This document shows positions 22,736-34,242 of a DNA stretch of 64,000 bases, piece after piece (the stretch's first letter is position 1; each line of letters opens with the position of its first letter). A program made the position numbers and the translations under genes. The notes beneath the pieces are model-generated. The model saw nothing but the letters and a program-made list of their open reading frames with translations. It searched no databases and was not told the origin of the DNA. The DNA lies in NCBI RefSeq assembly GCF_963678635.1, contig NW_026970721.1:18982-82981 (forward strand), in the 5' to 3' direction. The DNA comes from Symsagittifera roscoffensis. Lineage: Eukaryota; Xenacoelomorpha; Acoela; Convolutidae.

Positions 22736-23949
22736 CCCCACATAAGTCAGAATCGTGCAGGAAAGAAATCGAGATGTTATTGAAGTACGACATGATCGAA
22801 CCGTCGAAGTCCCCGTGGGCTTGTGGGCGTGGTCATGGCAAAGAAGAAAGGCGGCAACTCAGTTTTTGTTGTGATTTCCGTTACTTGAATGCAGTGACGA
22901 TAAAGGACGCATACCCGATTCCCCGCATCTACGAGAGCCTCTCCAAGCTGGGGGACGCGAAGTTCTTCACGACGTTGGATTTGGGCTCTGCGTTCTGGCA
23001 AGTGCCAATCAGGAAGCAAGATCGGGAGAAAATGGGCTTCGCGTGGGAGCTGGGATTGTTCTAGTGGAAGAGGATGCCGTTCGGATTGTGTAACGCAACG
23101 GCCACATTCCAGCGACTTATGGCCCAGTTACTCACGAGTGTAACAAAGAAATACGGGAAACTCATCATGTGTTATGTCGATTATGTCGTGATCGCAACAC
23201 CATTCCTAGAGGATCATATAGAGAGGTTGGATTAGGTGTTTACTTGCATGAAGAAGGCGGGCCTGATGTGTAAACCCACAAATTGCGAAATCCTCAGAGA
23301 CTCCATAAAATATCTGGGCCGCCTTGTGGATAAGCATGGAGTGAGACCGGATCCCGAAGCGGTCGAGGCGTTCTTGACTTGGAAGGCACCTAAGACAGAC
23401 ATACAACTGATGAGCTTTTTGGGGTTTGCTAACTATTATCGAGAGTTCATACAGGGATACGCCGATAAGATATACCCCATGCAGCAGTTGATGAGAAATA
23501 AGGGCAAAACATTCACTTGGACTGAGGAGGCACAAGTTTCATTTGAAAACAATAAACGTGAACTTTGCGAGGCACCGGTCCTCGGAATGCCAACAGAGAA
23601 GTGGATGTTTGTGTTAGACACGGATGCATCAGTGGTCGCGATATTGGGCATACTTCATCAGGAGCAAGAGTGAAACGGGAGAAAGGTAGCTTATGGAAGT
23701 AAGGTCCTGAGCGACACTGAGATGAAGTATGGCGCACCAAAGGCGGAAATGTTCGCGGTGATCACTTTCGTGGAAAAATACAGGGCCTACTTGGGGAGTG
23801 CTACCTTCAAGTTGCGTGTGGATAATTGTGCCTTTGCCTGGCTGAAAACCTATTCGATGGACCAGAGTTATATTGGTCGTTGGATCGTGCGCCTGGATGT
23901 ATACCACATGATTATAGAGCACCGTACCCGTGACAAGCAACAGAACTGA
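22732..23949 (+). pseudogene. pol: E1 reverse transcriptase and RNase H, inactivated
   Basis: Ty3/gypsy-type RT and RNase H in one frame with in-frame stops at 23,062 (TAG), 23,233 (TAG) and 23,671 (TGA). Visible blocks are CCDFRYLNAVT, YPIPRI, FFTTLDLGSAFWQ, WKRMPFGLCNATATFQR, the active-site box, LMSFLGFANYYREFI (connection), and RNase H DTDAS, SKVLSDTE.KY and IIEHR.RDK. The catalytic box reads YVDY (23,173-23,184) where gypsy RTs have YVDD, so the second Asp is lost. A small deletion near 23,680 removes bases between RNase H motifs. A frameshift lies upstream in the block before CCDFRYLN. Confidence 0.92.
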
Positions 23950-23955
23950 TAGCCT

Positions 23956-25280
23956 ATGAAACAGACAGAATTCTATGTGCGCCTAGAAGAGAAGCAGGCT
24001 AACCAAGCGGATATCAAAGACGGATTTTCATTCTTAGACAAGGAGACCTACGATAAACTACCACTCACTAGTTGGCTGGATAAGTCAGGGCACCCTATAC
24101 CAGGACACCCTGAACTTCCGGTGGAGACGGCCGCTGATATTATGGTTTTGGCCAGGCGAGAGCTTACCAGGTTGGGTATAAGCAGCATAGCCCTGTTAGA
24201 TAGGACGGTGAGCGTGGCGCCGGACGTCATGGGAAAGCTCAGTGGCTTGCTAGATAGGGAAGTAGATAGCCATGATCGTGAGTGGATGGAAACTATGCAG
24301 CGGTTGACCTTCACTGAGAGAACAGAGAAGATGCCAGTGACCATTCGCACTCGAGGTGTTGAACGGGATTGACGGTCGATAGTGAACCAGCTGGTGAACT
24401 CAATGCCGAAGGACGTCTTGTTGAGGACTTCGTTCACAGAACATTGGACATCGACCCAGGTCCAAGCCACTGAAAAAGTCAGTGTCAAGTCGATCACGAG
24501 AAAAGTACATTTCACGGATGCAAGGAAAGAGTATGAGCCGAGCTCGGATTGTTCATCCGGGGACGAGACAATGTCCGGGGAGTCAGGCACATTCGAGCCC
24601 GTACACGACAACTTGTCCGGGGAGACGATGTTAGGACGACCATGGGACAGAATTTTGTCCGGGGAGTCGCATTCAAAGCGACCAAGGGACAGAGTTTTGT
24701 CCTGGGAGTCGTGAAACATCACAGACAGATTGGGATATGATGATTTGGAATCATTCGGCTCGAGTGGTGATTCGAGGCCCCAGTCCTGGGAGAACACATC
24801 TGAGACTACTTCCAATTCGGATGTTTCGGAGATTGCGATCCACTCCTTGTTGGTAGAATGGAAACAGCGCGGACTGGACCGGGAAATGCATGAAGGTCCG
24901 GACAGAGACAGGTACACCTCCGATGAGGAGGGCACTGTAGTGGATAATGCCGCTGATGAGCTCGAGCTGATAGCAGTTTCGAAACGCCCAAACAAATTAC
25001 TACCCCATGGTACGGTCATCCGTACCAATCTGGAACCATCTGTGCAGGAAGCAATACCTTTGAAGAAGATATGGTGTGTCAAATTGAATGACGATGCTCA
25101 TGATCCGGAGATAATGAGCAGGCAATTAAACGTGGTAAAGACGTATCTGAAAGCCAGATACCGGCTGTCGGATCTGCCAAGGGCTGAACGAATTGATAGA
25201 ATGACGAGCAACCTGAAGAGATGGATCGAGAATTCAGCACCTGACAAAGGAGATTTAGAAGAAGACTATAAGATCTTGAA
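23956..25280 (+). pseudogene. pol: E1 RNase H-integrase spacer, acidic, with MSGES/LSGES repeats
   Basis: About 430 codons in several frames between RNase H and integrase: a conserved segment (FSFLDKE.Y, then KSGHPIPG.PELPVE), a low-complexity acidic stretch with about four L/M-S-G-E/D repeats encoded by tandem TGTCCGGGGAG-type DNA near 24,556-24,705, and a conserved helical part (AADELELIAVSKRPNKLLP, then YLKARYRLSDL). The same blocks occur in E2, so this is a real part of the polyprotein and unusually long for Ty3/gypsy. Function is unknown. The large antisense ORF over it (24,048-25,082) is a shadow. Confidence 0.7.
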
Positions 25281-26900
25281 GCAGCTCTACCTGAAGAGAA
25301 AAGATTTACTGTACCTGAACAAAGACGGAATCGTAGCCTGTAAACGCAAGGAGGAGGACAAGGTCCTTTACAAGTACAATTCAATCGTGTTTAGGATTAC
25401 CACAGTTATACCAGACCGAATTGCTCTTTCGTTCACATGATCAGATGGGCAATCAGGGCGTGGAAAAGTGTACAACAGGATGCAGAAACGATTCGATTGG
25501 CCTGGTTTGAAGAAGTCTTGTGAAAACTGTATCCCTGCATGCTTGTCGTGTCAACAGGCGAAGGACCCCAGGAAACTAAGGTTCCCCCTACAGTCAATAG
25601 AGTCATCAGGATTCCACGAAGTAGTGCAAATTGATCATCAGAAGAGAATATTTGCTTGACAGCCACAGGCTACAATCAGGTGCTGGTGATAATCGAGCTT
25701 TTCACGAAATAAGCAGAGGCAGCCCCTGCATGACAGCATTGGCAGAAGAAACATGCGATCACTTGATAAATGTTGATAAATGTGTAGATGGCGAGGCACT
25801 GCTGCCCCATCATATTCCAATCGGACAATGGCAAAGCGTTCGCGGGTTATCTCACGAAGGAGTTAATGAAGAGGTCGCAGGTGGCACAGGCCCATTCAAC
25901 CACTTATCACCCACAAACGAATGGCGTAGTTGAACGGCAAAATCGCACGCTGGTATCCATGTTGAGAGTTTATTGCTCACGCTACATGTATGAATGTGAT
26001 AGACAGTTGCCGCAAGTGATGGGCGCTTACAACAGCACCGAGCATTCCACCACGGGGATAATTCCGCATATGATGCTAACTGGTCATGAAAAAGCCCTAC
26101 CGTTGACGTTCTTCTACCCTTAGTAAGAAGGGAAGAGAACAGCACCGCAAACGTACGTGCGTGATGTTATTAGAAGACAGCAGAACCTCAATGACTTATG
26201 CAGGAGGAACACGCAACAGGCACAAATTAGACAAAAAAGGAGTTGGCGATTACGTCTGGGTGTTCCAGGAAGTAGTTCCACCAAAAGGAACTAAAAAATT
26301 ATTAAAAAAATGGCGTGGCCGATTTCAGATAACAAAAGTGCACCAAGGAGGTCGTTTTTATCGATTGAGCACCAGAAGAGCAGCTCATTACGAAAACATC
26401 AAACCGCACTATGCCTCATCAGAGGACTGGTGCATCCCAGCGGACATGCAAGTGGGAGACTATTTGATAGTGGATCCTGCTTGTGAAGTGAATGAAAGGG
26501 GTACAAGTGACAAAAATGACGGAATGAGGTGGTGGATAATTGCGATCTGCCACTGGACCTGGAAATGACCGAGCGAGTGGAGGTGGATGACGAAACTCTA
26601 CATTATGACGAAGAGGAGGGGGACTGCCCAGAAAAACTGAAATTGACAAAGGAGTACAGCCTGACATTCCTTTCACCATGGAGACACGGCAGGGCAAGAT
26701 AAGAAGAAACAAGAAAAAGTACAATCCGTATGGCGAGGATTTCGTCATAGACAGGACAGTTTTGAGTGATATGATGGACTCGCTGGTAGGACTGGATGAA
26801 GTAGCGGTGCCAAAGGAGATCAACTTGGTAAATGACATGGATCAGGATTGATCGACGATCGCTCCGAAACCAGAAGTAGAGTTCGAACCAGAGGCGGAGC
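25281..26900 (+). pseudogene. pol: E1 integrase, broken
   Basis: Gypsy-type integrase inserts the cDNA into the genome. Seen in order: the N-terminal zinc-binding region with WPGLKKSCENC and ACLSCQQ, the first catalytic Asp in VVQIDH, QSDNG with the second Asp, HSTTYHPQTNGVVERQNRTL with the Glu, and a C-terminal SH3-like (GPY/F-like) part KKWRGRFQITKVHQGG...YENIKPH near 26,300-26,410. An acidic linker follows to about 26,900. Frameshifts occur near 25,400, 25,650, 25,780 and 26,120. Confidence 0.88.
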
Positions 26901-26932
26901 AGACTCATGAGCAAGAACTAACGAACTTACGA

Positions 26933-27699
26933 GTGCTCGAATGGCTCCATGATCTGCCGGCAGATCCTAAGAAGACAATATTGACGATTCAGGACGTCGA
27001 TAAAGACAGCATCAAATACGTCAGCAGTGACAATACCGAGTCCATATGGGTCGCTCCAGGTGGCCCTCTACGCGTCCCGCAATCCAACCTCGATCTGCTC
27101 GACTTTGGGCGATCGACGGGGATGTCGATGGATATTTTTGACCCGGGAGTGGGGGTAGGACTCACCCACACCGAAAAGCTGATCATTAAAAAATTCAAGT
27201 TGGCAAGGGAAACCGGAGAACTGGAGAAAAAAGGCGAGAACGCTAAAAAACCACCTTTTGGACAATTGTTTGAATCTTATTTTGACCTACCGAACCATTA
27301 TTCAAACATTATTGTCATAACGGACAGCGATTTCATACTCACGGAGCGTAATTGTGCTGTAACGATAACCGCGGATGTAATCTTCACAACAGCACTAGCT
27401 GCTGACTTTAAAAGAAAATATAAGAATATCGAGTTTTTATGGAAACAGAGGCCTGTTGTGGGAGGGACGATAGCACTGCCCCCGTTGCATCACAGATACC
27501 AGGGAAATATTTGGGTTTCCTGGTCATTAAGGCCACTAATAAGCAACACGTAAATCCAGAGAGCTTGGTATTGGCCTTGACTCGACTTAGGGATTTTCTG
27601 GTTGAGAGAGGAGTGACCTCTCTCTCTCATTTCCAGTCTATGAACCCAACGTGATATTTTTGAAAACATGCATAGAGGTTTTATTAAATAAGAAGTACT
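26933..27699 (+). pseudogene. E1 pol C-terminal macro-domain-like module, frameshifted
   Basis: The 206-codon frame from 26,933 carries a linker (VLEWLHDLPADPKK..., then VGVGLTHTEKLIIKKFK) and then the module: SYFDLPNHYS, ADFKRKYKNIEFLWKQRPVVGG. After a frameshift near 27,485 it continues with QIPGKYLGFLVIKAT..., LVLALTRLRDFLVERG, and after another frameshift FPVYEPN and a Leu-rich end near 27,699. The order (SxYxxP..YS, AxxFKxKFxxV.EL..Q...VG..A.LP, YLITK, NL..SL..M) resembles TARG1/ALC1-type macro domains, which bind or remove ADP-ribose. The glycine-rich ADP-ribose loops are not conserved, so activity is doubtful. Confidence 0.6.
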
Positions 27700-28173
27700 A
27701 TCTGAGCATATGCTAGGAGTTGCATTCGGTGATAAGTGGCTTTTATTAACTTCACTGTATAGGCATTAGGACCAAGCTTTAGGCTAGCTACTAGGGATTA
27801 TAATTTATATGATAGTGTCATTATGTGATGCTCATGTATTATGTTATTGTTGGGCTATGTTTTATGTGATGTTCGTATCATAAGAGACCTGGAACACTCC
27901 AGGTAGTGAAGGCAACAGCGCTCACATGTGTTACCTTGATAAAGTTGCAGGTAGACGACTCACCTTGGTGCTAATTTTTAAATCAACAACAAAAAGAGAA
28001 TTTCAATGGATAGCTTTTAAAGACGAAAATGATGTTTCATCCTGGAAATGGGACGGCATGAAATGATGGTTTTAACTCGTGACTTGCTTTTAAGATCATT
28101 ATTGATCCAATTTTGTTTATTGATTTTAACAAATCAAGAGAGACTCGACGACAAAAAAATACACCATAGAAAG
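27700..28173 (+). other. noncoding gap between E1 pol and the accessory cassette
   Basis: About 470 bp with no sensible frame. E2 has a gap of about 360 bp at the same place. It could hold the promoter or splice acceptor for a separate accessory mRNA, but no decisive signal is visible. Confidence 0.5.
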
Positions 28174-30272
28174 ATGGGTGACACGAATGATTTGATGGAA
28201 TTCCTCTCAGCGAGTCTAGGAGCGACTCTAGACGAGACATATCAGCGGCTGAATGATTTTGACTTTACACAAGAAGACCCTGGACTGGCGATGTTTTTGG
28301 TCGCGCTCCTCAACGCGTTAGGACGAGAGGGTCGAGGGAATCGCCCCACGGAAGTAGTGTTGATGCTGGCCTTCGTTGAGTCCGGGACCGCCGAGGAGAA
28401 ATGTCTGGCCAAGACTTGGCTCGTGAGCAGAGGGATCACCAGTTAGGTGAGATGTTACTACCTATCAACCTGTACAGCCGCTCATAGGAGCGAAGAGACT
28501 ACGTGATGGGCCGGGCCCATCACATTCAGTAGATTATCCAACAGCTGCTCCTCCACTGAAGAAAGTGAGGATGAACGAGATAGAGATTCGGGCGACGATG
28601 AACTCCTCGGAGGAATCCAGGGATACACGTTCTAGGTCGAAGGCACAGGAGCTGTGTGCACCGAGAGAGCCCGAGGCTCCTCAGCAGACATCGCAGTCTG
28701 CTCCCAACCCGAGAAATACGATACTGGACCCTTCAGACACCTATCTGACTCTTCAGTTTCAAGAGTCGTTCAATCAGGTGGCCAGAGCTGCAACGAATGA
28801 GATCAACAGCACCACTGCCTTCCCAACGCCTAGATCGTTCCTCAAGTAGCTCGGAGCGAATACCTCGCGCCATAGTACCAACGAGGACAGCGCATGGCGG
28901 AAGGATTCAGAAGTCGCGCGTAGTTGATATCAGGAAGGACCTAACGGTACGCAACCAGCTCGTGCAAGTAGCCGCGGAGCATCCTAGAGCTTGTCTGAAT
29001 GGCATGGGCTGGAATCTCGCCATGAGTAACCAAGCAATTCCCCCAGCGAGTCGTCATTTGGTTATAGGAGATAGTTTAGTAAGGCATCTTTTGGTGGAGC
29101 TTCCGTGGCTCAGATCATCAAAATGATGGAGTTCCAGGGCGAGGATCACCTAGACACGTTGGTGATAATGCTCGGGACCAATGACGTTTCGAGGGCCCCT
29201 GTAATCCCAGAGGGCAAGTGGGAGCCCCTATTCGTCTGCCTTTTGAATGAATTGAAGGAGAAATACAGGCCCAGACTCATGGTGCTGTGCACGATACCGC
29301 AGAACCCGGAGGTGGGCACGCCGGTGGCAGATTTTATGAACGGCAACGTGACCCGGTGGAATGAGATGACCCGCAGTCTGGTGAGAAGCAACCCCAGCGA
29401 GCTGCGACTCATGGATCTTGAGAACATGCTGCGCATGATTGATCATCTCGCGCTCACCAGAGATACATTTCAACACCCAGCAAGGGAGACGCTGGATAAA
29501 TGACGTGTTTCAGTCGCAGTTAAGGGACGTGGAGCAAGAATTGAGGACAATCAACTCACTGGCTTGGACCAGTTCGACTGGAGGAGGTAGAGTGAGGGGT
29601 AACGTGCCGCAATCAGTCGGCAATCGCCTCGGGCCCCTGGCAATAGAAACGGGTGCTATCGCTCCCGTTGCTCCAAGCTCGGATGTGAGAGAAAGGTTGG
29701 GGACTGCTTCTCTCCCTAGAAGACAACCGTTGGAGAGCCGACTTGGGAGATCGGTTGATCAGAGTCAGACTAGGCCCCAGACCGTGTCTAGGACGAGCAA
29801 CCCGCCCGCTACGGCAACTCCTGCTTCGACAGCAAACCAATCGACAAGCGCCATGCCGGCGGAAGGAGTTGAGCCAAGCAGCGTGCTGCTTTGGATCGGT
29901 CCAGACCCCAGTGGTTGGGGACAGTATAGGACCGACATGTCAGCGAAATTGAACATGAGCACATTGGATTGTCGAGAGGACGCAAGAAGGATGATCGGTG
30001 GAGATGGTCCCACAGTGTCGGGATTGTATCGAATACCGGGCGTGGACTGGCTGTTAGCGGAACAGGAACAATTTAGCTCCGCGACTACGCTCAGGTTCGT
30101 GAACCTTGATGGATTGCCTCAGGAGAATACCTTTGGGCCCTTGAATACCCGATCTCTCACGGACGTCCGTCGGAGAGACAGGGAATTGACACCATCTGCT
30201 CGTAAGTTCAAATTTTTGGCAGAGAATAAGTCCAACAATAAGCATCATCAGATGCACAGGCAGTTCTCTAAA
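28174..30272 (+). pseudogene. E1 accessory polyprotein, first part: helical N-terminus, SGNH hydrolase, RLG linker, domain X
   Basis: Starts at ATG 28,174 with an acidic helical segment (NDLMEFLSASLG..., EGRGNRPTEVVLMLAF) that matches the start of the E2 accessory protein; the first frame ends at 28,446. The SGNH/GDSL-type hydrolase follows: GDS at 29,067-29,075 (block I), then after a deletion FGGAS (block II), GTND at 29,174-29,185 (block III), and after a frameshift near 29,455 the block V-like IHF. From 29,439 a long frame holds an RLG-repeat linker (NRLG, ERLG, SRLG) and an unrecognised domain X (DARRMI..., YRIPGVDWLL, GLPQENTFGPLN). Coding runs in frame to 30,272, where LTR N2 interrupts it. 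Confidence 0.7.
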
Positions 30273-31169
30273 TGTGACATTCGAATAGAATGGACGAAAA
30301 TGCAGACAAGAAATTTTAGCAGTTAACCTTCCGAATTGGCAGTTTTGAAGGATTAGCGGTGTTATTGGAACGATTAGCCAAACGGTGAAGGCTAGAATAT
30401 TCTGGTGTTTCAAATTTTCGAATTATGACGTCATATTTCTGAGAAACGTCAGAAACGGCCATTTTGGCACAGAACCAAAATATAACAGAACTACAACAGC
30501 AGTCGTTGCGACGAGAACAACAGAAAACTTAGAATCGGAACTAGAGACGAGCAGAAATAGCAGAGACCGTTCCGATTTGCAACTATTGTGTCGCTACAAT
30601 AGTTGCAAGGCCGTTGCGAAAAAAAGGTTAAGGGTAGAAGAGAGCCTTCCAGAAGGAAAATAGAGGTCTTATTTCCCCGGATTCAAGAATCCGGAGGGGT
30701 CTCAGCACTGAAACTCATAGTGTTTTACATAAACTTTTAGCTTCCCTGTTCTGTCCTGAGTTGAATTTAATTAACATCTGAATTCATTTTGCTAGGATGA
30801 GAAGCTAGGAGTTGGAGGAAAGGGTTGATCCATCTTCGATGGAGATGATGATTTTAATCTACTGAACAAAAACAATAATAATTCAATAAGTAGTAGTAGC
30901 CCTATTTTTAGGACTGACCTCGGGGTCTGGGGATACTGAGACCCAGCCATGAGCTCACTAATTTTGCATGTATTTAGGTTAATTTGAGCGTTCTGGTCGA
31001 AGCCGGGGAACAGTTACGTTTTTGTCGACCTGATGTTAGAAAGAACACCAAAAGAACTGGCTTGGTAGAGACGGTTAAAAGCAAGTAAAGCTTTGTTTAG
31101 ACGTTGGCCAGTCGTCTTAGGACCTAGATTTATTTTCCATCGATATGTATCTTCCGGGCGAATGTTACA
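30273..31169 (+). repeat. LTR N2 (E2 left LTR or solo LTR)
   Basis: 897 bp, starting TGTGACATTCG and ending CGAATGTTACA: imperfect terminal inverted repeats beginning TG and ending CA, as in LTRs. It matches N3 over its whole length with a few percent differences and small indels. It contains a perfect CCGGATTC-AA-GAATCCGG hairpin (30,677-30,694), followed by the GGAGGGGTC motif that is repeated in the E2 leader. It interrupts an E1 reading frame. Confidence 0.8.
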
Positions 31170-31639
31170 AAATCATCCGGCCAGGCGCCTGGTGAGTACC
31201 CGAGAGACTATCCCAGGGCGACCTCGGTGGAAGGAGACAAAAAGAAATACGCGGGACTGAAGGTACCAGTCGGTGACAGCCTGTTTGCTGCCTATGATCC
31301 CTTGGATATAAAGGCTGCCAAGTACCTGATAGTGGCCAGTTCGGACTATCTCTACACGCCCCGTTTCCTCTTTTGGCCCGACGTAAATTTCTCGACAGCG
31401 CCTAAGTTAGACTGGGGCAATCAGCAGGCATGACGATAAGCGTGCAAAGGACAATCAGCATGGATCGACAGGTGATAGTAATTGCTCGCTCGAATGACCA
31501 CCTGTAGAGCAGAGGGTTGCTGTCCCGTCTGACAGATAGGTCAATCCCAAGCAATGAAGTCATAGGGCAGGCGATAATGACAATGCTCTCAGCCATGAAT
31601 GAGGTGGAGGCATCAGTACAACGACACTTCACCAAGAAT
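31170..31639 (+). pseudogene. misplaced copy of E1 accessory coding (start of second SGNH-like region)
   Basis: Directly continues the E1 frame after N2 (QAPGEYPRDYPR..., then KYAGLKVPVGDSLFAAYD, IVASSDYLYTPRFLFWPD) and is nearly the same as 62,086-62,555 right of N3. It includes an in-frame stop at about 31,506 (HL*SRG where the 62.4-kb copy has HLQSRG). It ends abruptly at ...CACCAAGAAT (31,639), where E2 leader sequence begins. Confidence 0.75.
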
Positions 31640-34242
31640 AGCGTGAATAGTTTTTTAACCTAGTTAAGACCGACAATTCACGAACCAAGAAGGGTGGGGG
31701 GATCGGCCATCCCCTCGTTCCCTGAGTGGTCTGTGACCAAAACCACTTAATGATATACAAGAAAACAAACAAAAAGTAGTATAGTAACCAAGAAAAACAA
31801 AAAACATAAAAAAATAACCGAAAAAACCAAAAAAAAATTAAAAAAAAAAGTACAAAATCAGTAGAAATCATCCACCCAGACAAGATGTGATCCGACCCCC
31901 CCCCCGTTTGTTGTTGATAGATATTTTGTTACTACAGGCATTTAAATCAGTCAGGATCGTTACGATCAATTTTGTGGCCCGTTTGGTCGCCTTGTACTGT
32001 AGGGTTATTTGAGCATTTAAACACGTTAATGGAAGGGTCTGCTGATTTGCGCTCAATGCGGAAGGGTCTTGGGAGAAGACTAATCCAGCAAGCAGTACAA
32101 GGAGCAACAAGAAGGAGCAACAAGAACTGCGATTATCCGAGCTAAGCACCTTAAGTCGGATATTAAACAAACCCGGAGGGGTATAGTATTACTAATATTA
32201 TTACTAATATAGCCTATATTAATATTCCTATATCGTTTTTCAGTGAAAAACACAGAAAGCAGACCGGTTTTTAGGGCCAAAATAGCAATATTTTGATCCC
32301 CCCACAAATCGCGATTTTTGACATATCGATATTTTTTGAAACGGAAATTTTGCGATTTTTGATAATACGAAACACCATAAAATCAAAAAAAAAATTTGAA
32401 ATTTTTGAGTTAGGACAGTAAAAATAGTTGTTCGGACAACGTCCACTAGTGAATCTACAGGTTTTAAAACCCGCTTCCAGAAAACCTTCCGGGTTACAGA
32501 GAAATCGAGCTTAACGTGGTTGATTCAGTGGATTAATCAATTCGGAGGGGTTCAAATAGCATAGTTTTTCGCAAATGTTTTCAACTAAAGCGTTTCAGAT
32601 CGGGTTTTTTGCCTTGAACTAGAATAGTATAGGCCTTCTGAGCTCAAATCAATAACTTTTAGGTAGAAAAGAACGGAATTGCGAAAAAAGTTAGGCGGAA
32701 CCTATAAGAGAGAAAGTTTTTGAATTTGGAAAAAAGACGTTTTGGCTAATAACATTGGAACGACTGTCCAGTTGATCGTGGTACCATTAGCTCAGAAATT
32801 AGCTGAACTTAGTAATAGGAACTAATACTTATTCGAAAAACTGAGCGTGAAAATTTTTTGAGATTGTTTTAAAAAAAATTCACCAATTCGGGAGCGTAGA
32901 CCCCTCACGTTTTATAAAAAAAACTTTTGAGAAGCCCTTACACCCCTACCAAAGGGTAGAAACGGTTGAATAAGGCAATTTTAAGCTGTTCTAGAAGAAT
33001 AAGGAAGGCTAAAGGCACAAGAAAACCTTAATCGAGCCGAAGTTAGGCAATCGATAAGACCCTTCACCGTTAGCGTGAATTGTCAAATAAGAGGCTTAAC
33101 TTCAATCCGGATGGGTCTAGGAAAGGATCACATTCCCTTCCTAGTTACTTCAAACATCTTAATAGCATCGGAATAGCATCTTAATAGCATAACGTATCCG
33201 GAGGGGTATAGGTTGAAAATCAAGCAAATCTCCGAAAAGCTACTTTTACAAAACCAGAGGGCTCCCAATCCGGAGGGGTCCAAATTTTTTCCAATTCCGA
33301 GGGGTCCCAATACGGAGGGGTCTTGTATTCACAAAACCGGAGGGGTCCCAATCCGGGGGGGGGTCTTAATTTACTAACTTAGAGGAGTGCCAATCCGGAG
33401 GGGTCTCAATTTTGCCAATCCGGAAGTGTCCTATTTTTGCCAAACCGGAGGGGTACTGTTTTTTGTCAACCCGGAGGGGTATTTTTTTTATTCAAGGACT
33501 TAGGTAAACAAAAAAAAATAATAGTGAGAGGTATTAGGTTATTAAAAGACAGGCTAGGAACCAGTGACTGCACTGGTAATTTTCCTTTCAATAAAGACCA
33601 GACCAAAACAAAACAGGTCCGAACTCGAATATTCGCGAAACTAAGTCTAAATTGAAAAAGAGTGTAACTCATTGGTGTGGATTGAAACACAATACGTTTT
33701 TGCGAAAAGTGACTGCCCTGAGGATTTTAATAGGTCTAGCTCGGGCAGTCCGAAGGCAGATAGGTAACACAATACTCGGTGGGTGCAATAGACGCCCACT
33801 TGAGGAAATTACTGCCTTCAAAGTTTTGTCTGTTTGGTGCAGCACCAAGCAGGGAAAGCTTTTTCTTTAAAAAACAAGTTCGACTATTGTACTGCGATCG
33901 ACTAAAGTACAATACACATACGTTTTTCATAGAAATATTCTTAGTCTGTTAATATTGATTTTAAATCAACATAATTTGTGATTGATTGGGTAGTGGGTAC
34001 ACTATCTTTTAAATTGACTGATATCATCAAATTGTGATAGTTCTCAAATCTTACGACCGATAATCGATTAGTGTGAATAAATTATATACAAGCTGTATTC
34101 TGATAACATACAGGGATTCGTGATCACTATTTAATAGAAACTTGTGAAACTTATAGTGTTGTATTATTATTATCAATAGTCAAACTAGAAGGTCACTAGA
34201 AATCGAATTGAGTATATAGGTTTAAGAAGGGATAGATAGAAA
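31640..34242 (+). other. E2 5' leader, 5' end missing
   Basis: Noncoding stretch that aligns with the E1 leader from about 150 bp after that element's LTR end; the primer-binding site and leader start are absent. It contains the CCGGAGGGGT array, an AATAAA at 33,590 and a hairpin-bearing block near 33,738-33,815. An early CGTGAAT/ATTCACG inverted repeat lies at about 31,642-31,684. No credible ORF was seen. Confidence 0.6.
33110..33485 (+). repeat. CCGGAGGGGTC-motif array in the E2 leader
   Basis: About ten copies of (AATC)CGGAGGGGT(C), some degenerate, at irregular 15-45 bp spacing. Isolated copies occur at about 32,175 and 32,542, and one in each E2 LTR. The orientation is opposite to the CCCTCCGG motifs of the E1 leader. 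Confidence 0.8.

Noticed and set aside
24048-25082. 344-codon minus-strand ORF
   Set aside because: It is antisense to the RNase H-integrase spacer, whose plus-strand reading matches E2 block by block; the minus frame is Ser-rich only because the spacer is Glu/Asp/Ser-rich.
33590-33595. AATAAA in the E2 leader as evidence that the leader is part of a longer LTR
   Set aside because: N2 has complete TG..CA ends with inverted repeats and E1 coding on both sides, so the LTR is the ~0.9-kb unit; one hexamer in AT-rich DNA is weak evidence.
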